A DNA stretch of 64,000 nt from an uncultured Pseudomonadota bacterium (lineage in GTDB: Bacteria; Myxococcota_A; UBA796; GCA-2862545), in contig CAJXTB010000003.1 of NCBI GenBank assembly GCA_913061235.1, positions 186,001 through 250,000 of the forward strand, read 5' to 3'. A model generated the notes under the pieces. That model saw nothing but the letters and a program-made list of their open reading frames with translations. It ran no database searches and was not told the origin of the DNA. Numbering within the stretch: the first letter of the stretch is position 1; each line of letters opens with the position of its first letter. The translations under genes were made by a program, and so were the position numbers. Shown in pieces: positions 7,640 through 16,407 of the stretch.

Positions 7640-9859
7640 ATGACCGACCGTAACAACCCTGCTGATTGGCCCAAAGCCGGACCGATTGACCTGGCTATCC
7701 ACGACCTTCCGCATGCCTCATCGGACATGGAGTGGTGGTACATTCACGCGCACGTCACGCTGGTGGATGGCCGCGATGTCAGCCTGTTCTCAAGCTTTTT
7801 CCGGCAACGCGACCGCTCGGAAGCGCGCGGCGTGGACCGCCACGGCCACACCGTGTTGTGGGGAATCACAGATGTCGAAGGCCGCCGCTACTTGCCGCAG
7901 ATCCTGGCAGACGTTCAGTCTCCCGAGATTGCCATTGAGCGCCTGAACGCCAGCAAAGAAGAACGCGACCCACACATCCGCGACAGCCTTCTCGAGCTGC
8001 TCGAGACCGGCGTGCTGCCTCACCCGGACCGCAAAGCCCGCGCCGAAGCTCACGTCCCGACCGACCGTTTGGACTTGCGCTACGACGACAACGTCTTCAC
8101 CAAGCTCGATGACGGCCGCTACCGCATGGTCCTGAGCGGAGACGACGGAGAGCTCGGCTGCGACGTCATCATCACCCCTCGCAAGGGCCCGATTCTGCAC
8201 GGCGACAACGGCGTGGTTCGCGGAGTCAGCGGTGGAGACATGTTCTACTACTTCTTCCCCCGCTGCGACATTGAAGGCACCGTTCGCATGGACGGTAAGG
8301 ACGTCGAGATTGCCAGCGGAAACGCCTGGTATGACCACGAGTTCGGCATTGCTGGCGAAAGCGGACGCACCGTCGCGTGGAACTGGATGGGTATCCAACT
8401 AGACGACGGCCGCGAGCTGACCGCCTACGAGCTCATCTACACAGACGACCTGACGAGTGCTGGCGGCTGGTGTGTGCTCATCGACACCGAAGGAAAGCAG
8501 CACGTCTATGACGACTTCTCCTTCGCATCGAGCGACCCGTGGACCAGCCCGACTACGCTCATTGAGTACCCACGCCAGTGGGTCTTGACCGTTCCAGAAG
8601 CGGGCATCTCACTCAACGCGCACACCGCGATTGACCACCAGGAGCTGATCACCATGATCAGCGAGCCATCGTTCTACGAAGGCCGCATCACGCTCGAAGG
8701 CACCCAGAACGGCGTCGCGATTAGCGGTACTGGCTACCTGGAGCGCAGCGGATTCGAGCACAACCGCACCATCGGCGAGCACCTTGTGCGCGTGGGCAAG
8801 ACCACTCGTAAGATCGTGGCAGACCTCGTCCCCCGTCGTCCGACCCAGAGCGAGCTGGTTCGCATGGTCAGCGGCGAAGACGACCGCGGCCTGCTGGACG
8901 GAATCGATCTCGACCTCGTCGGCTCCCTGGCCCTCGACCCGGTCCGCGACATCATCGACCGTGGCGGCAAGGCCTGGCGCAGCTACTCTGTTCTGCTGTG
9001 CCGCGAGCTGTGGAAAGACGACCGCCGTGAGCCCAAGGGCATTCACAACTGGTTGGCCCTGCCCGAGCTTCTACACGCCGGCTCGCTCATCATCGACGAC
9101 ATCCAAGATGGCTCCAATGTGCGCCGTGGAAGTCCCGCCGTTCACCTGGAATACGGCATTCCGCTCGGCATCAACGCCGGCAACCTCGCCTACTTCTTGG
9201 GTGAGACCGTCGCTCAGGAATCCGACGCTCCAGACTCCGCGAAGCTCAAGATCTACGCCTGCTACTTCGAGGCCGTTCGCGCGGGTCACTTGGGCCAAGC
9301 GCTCGACCTCGCGGGCCCCGGCAAGCTGGTCGATGACGCTGTCGAGACCGGCGACCCCACCGCTCTGCTCGCTCACTTGGACTTGGTCTACAAGCTCAAG
9401 ACCGCCGTGCCCTCGCAGTCCGCTGCACGCATTGGTGGCGTGCTCGCAGAAGCACCAGAGGAGTGGATTCGTGGCCTAGAGAGCTACTTCTTGGAGCTAG
9501 GCATCGCCTTCCAGATGGTAGACGACGCCCTAGACATGCAAGGCTTCGAAGACAACCGCAAGGTTCGCGGAGGCGACCTGCTCGAGTCCAAGTGGACCTG
9601 GCCATCGGCCCTGGCGCTCAGCCGCTTGGACCTCGAAGACCGTCGCAAGCTGAGAGCCGGTATCGACAACCCGACACAAGAGGTCGTCGAAGAGCTGCTC
9701 GTCATGATTGGTGAGACCGGCGCCATTGAGGACACCAAGACCAAGGCACACAGCATGAGCAATGCTGCGTGGGCGACCGTTCGCCCCAACCTTCGCGATA
9801 GCCACGCTGTTGTGAGGCTGCGCGCCCTGTCTCGGTATCTCCTTGAGCGTAGGCGGTAA
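7640..9859 (+). CDS. CrtC/AttH-like hydratase domain fused to GGPP synthase
   Basis: The 739-residue protein joins two domains. Residues 1 to about 390 match the lipocalin-like AttH/CrtC (carotenoid 1,2-hydratase) family: SSDMEWWYIHAHV near the N-terminus, a YYFFPRCDIEGT segment, NAWYDHEFG and AYELIY. Residues from about 400 to the end are an all-trans prenyl diphosphate synthase of the GGPP type, with both aspartate-rich motifs intact: DDIQD at 486-490 and DDALD at 628-632. The second domain would condense IPP with allylic diphosphates in the cytoplasm. The first would hydrate a carotenoid or other prenyl chain, or serve as a lipid-binding module. There is no internal stop or frameshift, and GGGGA lies upstream of the ATG. 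Confidence 0.88.
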   Translation: MTDRNNPADWPKAGPIDLAIHDLPHASSDMEWWYIHAHVTLVDGRDVSLFSSFFRQRDRSEARGVDRHGHTVLWGITDVEGRRYLPQILADVQSPEIAIERLNASKEERDPHIRDSLLELLETGVLPHPDRKARAEAHVPTDRLDLRYDDNVFTKLDDGRYRMVLSGDDGELGCDVIITPRKGPILHGDNGVVRGVSGGDMFYYFFPRCDIEGTVRMDGKDVEIASGNAWYDHEFGIAGESGRTVAWNWMGIQLDDGRELTAYELIYTDDLTSAGGWCVLIDTEGKQHVYDDFSFASSDPWTSPTTLIEYPRQWVLTVPEAGISLNAHTAIDHQELITMISEPSFYEGRITLEGTQNGVAISGTGYLERSGFEHNRTIGEHLVRVGKTTRKIVADLVPRRPTQSELVRMVSGEDDRGLLDGIDLDLVGSLALDPVRDIIDRGGKAWRSYSVLLCRELWKDDRREPKGIHNWLALPELLHAGSLIIDDIQDGSNVRRGSPAVHLEYGIPLGINAGNLAYFLGETVAQESDAPDSAKLKIYACYFEAVRAGHLGQALDLAGPGKLVDDAVETGDPTALLAHLDLVYKLKTAVPSQSAARIGGVLAEAPEEWIRGLESYFLELGIAFQMVDDALDMQGFEDNRKVRGGDLLESKWTWPSALALSRLDLEDRRKLRAGIDNPTQEVVEELLVMIGETGAIEDTKTKAHSMSNAAWATVRPNLRDSHAVVRLRALSRYLLERRR

Positions 9860-9896
9860 GCTTCGCGTACGATGCGGCGCAAACCCCAGGGGATTC

Positions 9897-12533
9897 ATGC
9901 GCCTATCGTCATCACTACTGTTGTCCGTTGCCCTCATTGCCTGCCGAGGCCCAGCCGGGGCTCCCGGTAGCAATGGTGAAGATGGCGTTGAGGGCCCCGC
10001 CGGGACCAACGCGCTCATTGAGCTGACGGAAGAAGCCCCCGGTGAGAACTGCTCAGACGGTGGCGTCGCGGTGACCTCGGGAACCGACCTGAACGGCAAC
10101 GGAGAGCTCGACGAAGACGAGGTCAGCGACGTCTACTACGTGTGCGACGGCCAAGGCTCCGAGCCTCCCCAGACTGTCCGCGTTGATGACGAACCCGCCG
10201 GCGACAACTGTGCCAATGGCGGTGTTGCTGTGCACTCCGGCGCCGATCTCGACCGCGATGGCCTGCTGTCTGACGACGAGATCGAAGAGACGTCCTACGT
10301 CTGCGAGCCCGACGCCCCGGCTGCAGTCCTTGTCGATGTGGAGACCGTCACCACCTCTGACGACTGTCCAGGTGGCGGCATCATCATCCATGCCGGCACC
10401 GACACAGATGCGGACGGCGTCCTAGGTCTCGAAGAGCGAGACCAGAGCACACCGGTCTGCGATGGCACGGACGGCAGCGACGTACTGGTCGAGACCTCAT
10501 CCGCACAGGAGTGCCCTGCCGGTGGCGTGGTCTTCCGCGCTGGCATCGACACCGACGACAACGGAATCCTGAACGACGACGAAGCCACCGTGGAGTCGAC
10601 CGTCTGCAATGGCGAAGACGCTATCCAGCCGATCGTAGACGTTGTGGATGCCGGAGATGACTGCGAGACCGGCGGCACCACCATCCGAACCGGACTCGAC
10701 GAAGACAACAACGGCACCCTGTCCGACGACGAAGTCGACAGCACCACATTCATCTGCGACGCCCCACCACCGGTCGTGGTTCGCGTAGATGAGCTCGACG
10801 CCGGCGACGCCTGCCCTGCCGGTGGCACCGCGGTCTCCACCGGACCCGACACAGACGGCGACGGCATCCTAGGCACGGGCGAAGAAGACAACACCATCAA
10901 CGTCTGCGCCGGCGAGACCCCACCCACAAGCCTGGTCGAGCAAGACGACGTGTCACCAGGCGGAGAGTGCGACAACGGCGGCATCGTCGTGCACTCAGGC
11001 CTCGACCTCGACGACAGCGGCACTCTCGACGACGGCGAACGAACCGGAACGCGCTTCGTGTGCAACGGCATCAATGGAGAGAACGGTCAGGACGGCGAAA
11101 ACGGGCAGGACGGCGAAAACGGGCAGGACGGTGAAAACGGGCTCAACGGCAGCACAGCACTCGTCCGCCTAGACCCCGAAGCACCCGGTTCCAACTGCCT
11201 GTACGGCGGAACGGCCATTCACTCCGGTCTAGACGTGGACAGCTCCGGAATGCTCGAGAGCGGCGAAGAGCAGTTCACCGAGTACGTGTGTGAGTCGCTG
11301 TTCTCGGGCCCAACTCCCAAGACCTTCACCGTTCGTGGGCTCACCAATATCCAGCACACGGCCATCAACGGAGACAACACCCCCTTCTCCACCGTCCCCG
11401 ACATGCGGCTCGAGTTCACTCTCGATGACGACTACGTGGTCATGGTGCAGTGGGACATCAATGTGGTCGCCGAAGGCACCAACGCCTGGGTCGCAACGCG
11501 CATCACGATCGACGGCGAAGCACTGCCCACGGCAACACACGTGCAGCCCAGCACCGTGGGAGAAGACGACCACATGCATGCCTTCCGCCTCATTGAGCTC
11601 GGGGCCGGTACCCACGTCATCGAAGGCGAATGGGGAGCCGGCCTGGGCGTGATGTCCAGCCCAGCTGCCAGCTCAGCGGACGTGTGGGGACGCCAACTGT
11701 CCGTTCTCGCCGTACCCGCCGCCTGGGAGCCCACGTACGGCTTCGCTAGCGGCGAGTCGAGCGCCTGTCACGACAGCTCGGGCTCAACGTGGACCCCCAT
11801 CCCCGACCTTGAGCTCACGGCGTCCTTGGCCGAGCCCTCCATCGTCTTTAGCCAGATGGACATGAACGTTGTGGGCGGTGCAGACCACTGGGTCTCAACG
11901 CGCCTGAACGTCTCCGACTCCCCCGATTCCTCCGGCACCCATGTCCAGCCGAGCACAAGCGGTGAAGACGACCACATGTCGCTGTTCCGAATCGACCGCC
12001 TCGACGCCGGCGACCACGCCATTGCTGCCGAGTGGGGCTACGGCGGCGGACAGATGTGCAACCCCATCAACGCGTCCAATCCTGTGTGGACCCGCGCGGT
12101 TGGCTACCTCGCGATTCCTGAGTCCACAGGTATTCAGTACGGGTACGCGGCTCCAAGTACCAACGTCAGCCGCAGCGCTGCAGCTCGCTGGGACACCATG
12201 CCGGACCTCAGCATCGACCTTGAGCTCACCGACGCCCCATGGTTCGCCACCTTCAGCACCATGGCGTTCGACTTCACCGGCGTCAGTGGCGCATGGGTAG
12301 GCGCACGCCTCACGCAGAACGGCCTTCCGAGTATGACGACCCACGCACAACCCCTCGGAAGTGGCGGAGAAGACGACATTCTCTCGGTTCACACTATGAA
12401 CTACGTACCGGCTGGGTACACCCCCATTCGTGGCCAGTGGGGACAAGGTGGCGGCACCGTGATTCAGAACGGTGCTGACCCCTACCGCAGTCGCCGGCTG
12501 GGCGTGCTGTCGCTGCCAGTCGCCCCCCGCTAA
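9897..12533 (+). CDS. Repeat lipoprotein with eight EF-loop-like Cys repeats
   Basis: The start at 9897 follows AGGGGA and gives a lipoprotein signal ending in ALIAC (Cys16). The mature 860-residue surface protein begins with a short collagen-like Gly-X-Y stretch. Seven repeats of about 48 residues follow, then a second collagen-like NGENGQD run, then an eighth copy. Each repeat contains two cysteines, a GG(V/I) motif and an acidic calcium-loop-like DxDxDGxL...DDE, similar to the DUF7151 domain of myxobacterial proteins. The C-terminal third contains three copies of a separate module marked by THVQPS, GEDDHM and EWG (the third copy is THAQPL/GEDDI/QWG). A calcium-dependent adhesive or structural surface role is inferred only. 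Confidence 0.8.
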   Translation: MRLSSSLLLSVALIACRGPAGAPGSNGEDGVEGPAGTNALIELTEEAPGENCSDGGVAVTSGTDLNGNGELDEDEVSDVYYVCDGQGSEPPQTVRVDDEPAGDNCANGGVAVHSGADLDRDGLLSDDEIEETSYVCEPDAPAAVLVDVETVTTSDDCPGGGIIIHAGTDTDADGVLGLEERDQSTPVCDGTDGSDVLVETSSAQECPAGGVVFRAGIDTDDNGILNDDEATVESTVCNGEDAIQPIVDVVDAGDDCETGGTTIRTGLDEDNNGTLSDDEVDSTTFICDAPPPVVVRVDELDAGDACPAGGTAVSTGPDTDGDGILGTGEEDNTINVCAGETPPTSLVEQDDVSPGGECDNGGIVVHSGLDLDDSGTLDDGERTGTRFVCNGINGENGQDGENGQDGENGQDGENGLNGSTALVRLDPEAPGSNCLYGGTAIHSGLDVDSSGMLESGEEQFTEYVCESLFSGPTPKTFTVRGLTNIQHTAINGDNTPFSTVPDMRLEFTLDDDYVVMVQWDINVVAEGTNAWVATRITIDGEALPTATHVQPSTVGEDDHMHAFRLIELGAGTHVIEGEWGAGLGVMSSPAASSADVWGRQLSVLAVPAAWEPTYGFASGESSACHDSSGSTWTPIPDLELTASLAEPSIVFSQMDMNVVGGADHWVSTRLNVSDSPDSSGTHVQPSTSGEDDHMSLFRIDRLDAGDHAIAAEWGYGGGQMCNPINASNPVWTRAVGYLAIPESTGIQYGYAAPSTNVSRSAAARWDTMPDLSIDLELTDAPWFATFSTMAFDFTGVSGAWVGARLTQNGLPSMTTHAQPLGSGGEDDILSVHTMNYVPAGYTPIRGQWGQGGGTVIQNGADPYRSRRLGVLSLPVAPR
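11079..11150 (+). repeat. 18-base in-frame tandem repeat (four copies)
   Basis: Four near-identical 18-base units of the form GAAAACGGGCAGGACGGC encode the collagen-like hexapeptide ENGQDG. The fourth copy has drifted to ENGLNG. The repeat lies between the seventh and eighth cysteine repeats and is a likely site of copy-number change by slippage. Confidence 0.85.
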
Positions 12534-12542
12534 GCTGCTTGC

Positions 12543-13697
12543 TTAGGCCGAACGAACCCGCTCCAACACGGCATCGATATACTCGATGTCGTGGTACAGC
12601 CCAAAGCCGAAGCGCAGTCGGTCTCCGCGAGCGTCGACCACCAAGCCGGCATTCAGCAGACGCGCCTTGAGTTCGGTCGCGTCTTCCCGACGGAAGGTTA
12701 GGAAGTTCCCGCGTCGCTGGGCGTCCTGCACAACAAGCTGCTCCGAAACGAGGCCCAGCGGCGCACCCTCCAAGCCCTGTAGAAAGTGGTCCTGTAGGTC
12801 TAGGGACCGCTTGTGCAGTGCCGCAACATCCAGCGATTCGTCCTGAAGCATCTGCTGGACCGCGTTGAATCGGTAGATGCATGAGGGGTCAAACGTAGCG
12901 CCCCAGAACCGGTTGCCGTCTTTTGCGTAGCCAACCAACCCTGCAGCTTCCGCTTCAAGATCATTGAACGCGGCAAACCAGCCGGTGTCGACAGGCCGCT
13001 CGACGAGTCCAGCAGGGGCATGCATGAAGCAGAAGCCTTCGCCGCTCATGGCGTATTTGTAGCCGCCAGACAGGTAAAATACGCGGTCAGCGACCGCTTG
13101 CAGGTGCGTTGGAACCGCCATGAACCCGTGGTAGCCGTCGACCGCAACGACTGCTCGAGCCGGGGCACGCTGCAAGATGCGAAAGACCTCATCAAACCTG
13201 TAGCCCGAGTCAAAGAACACATGACTGGCGTAGACGAGGTCGTGGCCGTCGCGCTGAACTGCCTCCTCAAAGCGGTCATCCAAGGTGGCAAACGGCTCTG
13301 TCGGGACCTGCTCCCAGATCGCAAGACCGGCCTCCACCCAGCGCTGAACCTGACGGGTAAAACTATGGAACTCGGAGCCGGTGGACAAGATGCGAATCGG
13401 TCGGTTCTCAATGCCACTGACCAGCCGAACCAACAGCTCGTGAACATTCGGCGCCAAGCAAAAGCCATCTGCCGGTACGCCGCCGAGAAGCGATGCGAGG
13501 GACTCGCGGGCTTGTGCCCACTCTGTCCCCAGCACCGAAGCCCACTTCGTGTCAGCGCGTTCAGCCGCTTCATCCCACGCGCGCATGTGCGCCGCTCGAC
13601 TCACGTCCGGCCACAAGTGGTGGCTGTGAGCCGCCGCGTGAAGCCGCTCCCCATGAGCGTTCAGGGAGTGGGCGAACTGATGGCGAAACGAGCGCAT
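12543..13697 (-). CDS. PLP-dependent aminotransferase class V (kynureninase-like)
   Basis: This 384-residue fold-type I PLP enzyme starts at an ATG preceded by GGAGG. The Schiff-base lysine is expected at Lys214 in YLSGGYKYAMSGEG, and the aspartate/His pair that contacts the pyridine ring is in AVDGYHG (about 186-191). The layout and the N-terminal HSHHLWPD resemble kynureninase and related class V aminotransferases or desulfurases, but there is no cysteine in the position expected for a cysteine desulfurase. The substrate is unknown. No tryptophan-catabolism gene is nearby. It is convergent with the repeat-lipoprotein gene, with nine bases between stop codons. Confidence 0.82.
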   Translation of the reverse strand: MRSFRHQFAHSLNAHGERLHAAAHSHHLWPDVSRAAHMRAWDEAAERADTKWASVLGTEWAQARESLASLLGGVPADGFCLAPNVHELLVRLVSGIENRPIRILSTGSEFHSFTRQVQRWVEAGLAIWEQVPTEPFATLDDRFEEAVQRDGHDLVYASHVFFDSGYRFDEVFRILQRAPARAVVAVDGYHGFMAVPTHLQAVADRVFYLSGGYKYAMSGEGFCFMHAPAGLVERPVDTGWFAAFNDLEAEAAGLVGYAKDGNRFWGATFDPSCIYRFNAVQQMLQDESLDVAALHKRSLDLQDHFLQGLEGAPLGLVSEQLVVQDAQRRGNFLTFRREDATELKARLLNAGLVVDARGDRLRFGFGLYHDIEYIDAVLERVRSA

Positions 13698-14033
13698 ACG
13701 ACCTCCGGGCGCTCCGTTCTATCGCATCTGGCCAACAGGCCACGGCAACGCCCCGATACACTTGCACCGGCCCACCTCTCGTCAGACTGACAGATCCAAC
13801 ACCGCCAGCGATGGCCCGTGACCGAGCAAAGCATTGCATCAACCCGAGGTTGTTCCCGCACGTCGCCAACTATGCCCATCAGGTCCACAGAATGGCCCCC
13901 CAAGCGGGCATGGAACCATCACGACCGAGAAACCCGCTGCAGCGCGACATCACGATTGACCTTCCCTCTCGCACATTTTCCGGCTACTCTTTTTAGGTCG
14001 GCGTCTCCTCTGCCGACACACATAGAGGTGACC
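13698..14033. other. Intergenic region with small leader hairpin
   Basis: This 336-base gap separates two divergent genes. I see no convincing reading frame and no close consensus promoter. Near its right end GTCGGC (13997-14002) pairs with GCCGAC (14012-14017) around nine bases. AGAGGTG, the ribosome binding site of the following gene, lies just before the ATG at 14034. Confidence 0.4.
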
Positions 14034-15569
14034 ATGTCCAAGAAGCGTGCCGCTAAGGCTCCCGGAAAGACCGCCACGGAAGAAGCTGGAGCCGCGCAAG
14101 CTGCTCCCGAAGCATCCACCGACAACTCATTCATGGCCTCCATGCTCGGTGCGAAAGACCAGCAGGAACTGCAAGATGAGAAGGCAGCAACCACTCTGGC
14201 CTACAAGGTTGTCCGCCAGATGCAGTCGGACGGTGGCACCCTTAGAGAAGCGGACCCACGCTCTGGCTACATGCCTCCCGCCCTCGCCGCGGCCTTCAAC
14301 GCGGTCACCGGCCAAGACATGAGCGAGACCCCTATGTGGACCGCTGGGGTCGACAAAGAGGCCGATGAGCTCGGCGCTCTGGCATTCGCCAAAGACGAAG
14401 AAGTCTACATGCCCACTGCGTCGTGGAAGCCCACAGACATGGCATTTGAGCTGACACTGGCCGAAGAGTTCGCCCACGTCCTGCTCAACCACGTGCCTGT
14501 CGGGGGTCCCGTACGTCAGAACCACGGCGTCGTTGCCGAGATTGGCTTCATGAAGCGCGGGTCGAGTGGCCCGGGTGTTCGCGACCTACAGAACGCCCTC
14601 GTCAACGCCGGCTTCATGTCCGCACGCGACATGGCGACTGGCCCCGGCATCTTCGGTCGTCGTACCCACTCCGCAGTCGTCGCCTTCCAGGCAGCGAATG
14701 GCCTCGCTGTTGACGGCATTGTTGGCGCCGGCACACGCGGAAAGCTGCTGTCCGTCCTCATGGGGATGCACGATACCGGCGAAGAGCGTTCCTCCAGCGC
14801 ACACGGCAACGCGGACGTCTCGTTCACCGGTCGTCCCGCTCAGCGCAACGGTGACGAGGGTGTCCTCGTCAAGTCGCTCCAGCGCGCGCTGAATGCAAAG
14901 GGCGCCAAGCTCACTATCGACGGTGACTTTGGAAACAAGACCGCGAACGCGGTGCGTGCCTTCCAGTCTGCCAACAATCTCAAGGTGGACGGCATTGCCG
15001 GCGAAGGTACGGCAGCCGCGCTCGCCAACTCGTCCTCCAAGGACATCCCGGCAAACGCGACCGGGAACGCAACCCGCACGAGCAATGTAGAGGTCGACGT
15101 CGACGACGGTGACCCGCGCAACATCCTGGGCGACAGCCGAATCAGCCCCAAGATGCGCACCGTGGCCATCGCCACCATCAAGGACCTCCAGTCGCAGGGC
15201 CTTAAGCCGTACGTCATCAGTGGCTTCCGCAGCTTCGAGCAGCAGGACGAGATCTACAAGCAAGGCCGCACCAAGCCAGGCAACAAGGTCACATGGGTCA
15301 AGGGTGGAGGCTCATGGCACAACTATGGACTGGCAGTCGACATCGCCTTCTGGGACCGCTCGCACCGCACCGTCACTTGGGACGCCCCCAACAAAGACTG
15401 GTCAGCCATTGGTGCCGCCGGCTTGCGCAACGGATTCACCCGCTGGCTCGGGCCGCAGGGCGACCGTCCGCACCTTGAGTACCATCCGAAGGTCGGCAAT
15501 AGCGCAAGTGACATGCGGAACACTCACTCACGCGGTGGCTTGTCAGCCGTGTGGAATGCGGCAACGTAG
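14034..15569 (+). CDS. DUF4157-like / peptidoglycan-binding / M15 peptidase
   Basis: The 511-residue protein has no signal peptide and starts with a Lys/Ala-rich disordered tail. Residues about 85-160 resemble DUF4157, the domain common on contractile-injection-system cargo, but the HExxH zinc motif reads EEFAH (Glu144 replaces the first His). Two peptidoglycan_binding_1 repeats follow (about 180-250 and 265-325; GPGVRDLQNAL and GVLVKSLQRAL). Residues 360-511 form a VanY/M15-type LD- or DD-peptidase with the complete zinc triad His429-x6-Asp436 and His480. It probably cleaves peptidoglycan stem peptides. Lack of a signal peptide implies delivery by lysis or an injection machine, or a self-lysis role. 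Confidence 0.82.
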   Translation: MSKKRAAKAPGKTATEEAGAAQAAPEASTDNSFMASMLGAKDQQELQDEKAATTLAYKVVRQMQSDGGTLREADPRSGYMPPALAAAFNAVTGQDMSETPMWTAGVDKEADELGALAFAKDEEVYMPTASWKPTDMAFELTLAEEFAHVLLNHVPVGGPVRQNHGVVAEIGFMKRGSSGPGVRDLQNALVNAGFMSARDMATGPGIFGRRTHSAVVAFQAANGLAVDGIVGAGTRGKLLSVLMGMHDTGEERSSSAHGNADVSFTGRPAQRNGDEGVLVKSLQRALNAKGAKLTIDGDFGNKTANAVRAFQSANNLKVDGIAGEGTAAALANSSSKDIPANATGNATRTSNVEVDVDDGDPRNILGDSRISPKMRTVAIATIKDLQSQGLKPYVISGFRSFEQQDEIYKQGRTKPGNKVTWVKGGGSWHNYGLAVDIAFWDRSHRTVTWDAPNKDWSAIGAAGLRNGFTRWLGPQGDRPHLEYHPKVGNSASDMRNTHSRGGLSAVWNAAT

Positions 15570-15603
15570 GCTCGGCGTAGGCTGATCTAGACTTGGACGC
15601 CCA

Positions 15604-16407
15604 ATGCGATTGTTGACACTACTGCTCGGGTTGAGCGCGTGTAGCTCCTCTGTCCCACAGGTTGCTGAACCTGCGCCTGTGGCAGCGGACGGACCGGTCA
15701 TTCCTCAAGCCGATGACGTTCGCGTCGCCTTCTTTGACACCCACTTCCACAACGACACGTGGTTCGCGGTCCCCGTGGCCTGTGTCACCCAAGAAGGGTC
15801 CGTCCTGGGCAACGAAGCCTGCGCACCAAAACTGACAGGTCAGGCCGCTACCTTGCCACCAGGACGCACGGTGCTTGGCGGCGTGACTACCGTGACCTGC
15901 GAGGCGACCGGTGCACGCGCCATGGCCGTCGTGGCGCCCATCGACGAGCCCCTCAGCTGGCAAGCAACGTGGGGCTACCTTGGCCAAGGCTTGCCATCTG
16001 GCTGGCACCTCGCGAGCCGTTCTCGCGCGGACGACGCCTTGCTGGAGCCGGCAATGAGCGCACTTGCGGGAAGCGGATGGCCTCTGTCGTCAGACGCCTC
16101 AGGCGTCCAGCTCGACGAGCGACTGGACCTCGAGGGTACCCGAGTGCTCGAAGCATTCGCCCCTTCCGATGACCCGGAAAAGCCCGGACACTCAGCACTG
16201 TTCCTGGCAGGCAGCGATATTCTGCCGCTCCCCACAGCGGGCTTGTCGCTCAACGGTCGTGTGCGAACGCCTGGCGCGTTTCCGGTCCGCAACAACGGCC
16301 ACATTCTCGTCCTGACCAGCGAGTGGATGGGAGGGTCAGGCGTTCACGCCGTACATCTCAGCGAAGACGGCCCCATCACGATTGGTGAGTGGGCCTGCGG
16401 GACCTAG
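15604..16407 (+). CDS. Lipoprotein of unknown function
   Basis: The 267-residue protein has a typical lipoprotein signal ending in GLSAC (Cys13, followed by Ser). The mature part contains a FFDTHFHNDTWF segment and several paired cysteines but no family I can name. Four bases (16404-16407, CTAG) are shared with the end of the convergent reductase gene, where both genes stop with TAG on opposite strands. The gap to the preceding peptidase gene is only 34 bases, so the two may be cotranscribed. Confidence 0.65.
   Translation: MRLLTLLLGLSACSSSVPQVAEPAPVAADGPVIPQADDVRVAFFDTHFHNDTWFAVPVACVTQEGSVLGNEACAPKLTGQAATLPPGRTVLGGVTTVTCEATGARAMAVVAPIDEPLSWQATWGYLGQGLPSGWHLASRSRADDALLEPAMSALAGSGWPLSSDASGVQLDERLDLEGTRVLEAFAPSDDPEKPGHSALFLAGSDILPLPTAGLSLNGRVRTPGAFPVRNNGHILVLTSEWMGGSGVHAVHLSEDGPITIGEWACGT

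Noticed and set aside
11079-11150. CRISPR-like repeats
   Set aside because: The units are directly adjacent without spacers and are in frame within a gene encoding collagen-like sequence.
13020-13790. A 256-codon plus-strand frame across the PLP enzyme gene
   Set aside because: The minus strand encodes a well-formed class V aminotransferase. The plus frame continues through its start and has no motif.
14034-15569. A complete toxin-immunity locus
   Set aside because: The hydrolase is followed by a lipoprotein with no similarity to known immunity proteins that I can see, so I do not call a pair.
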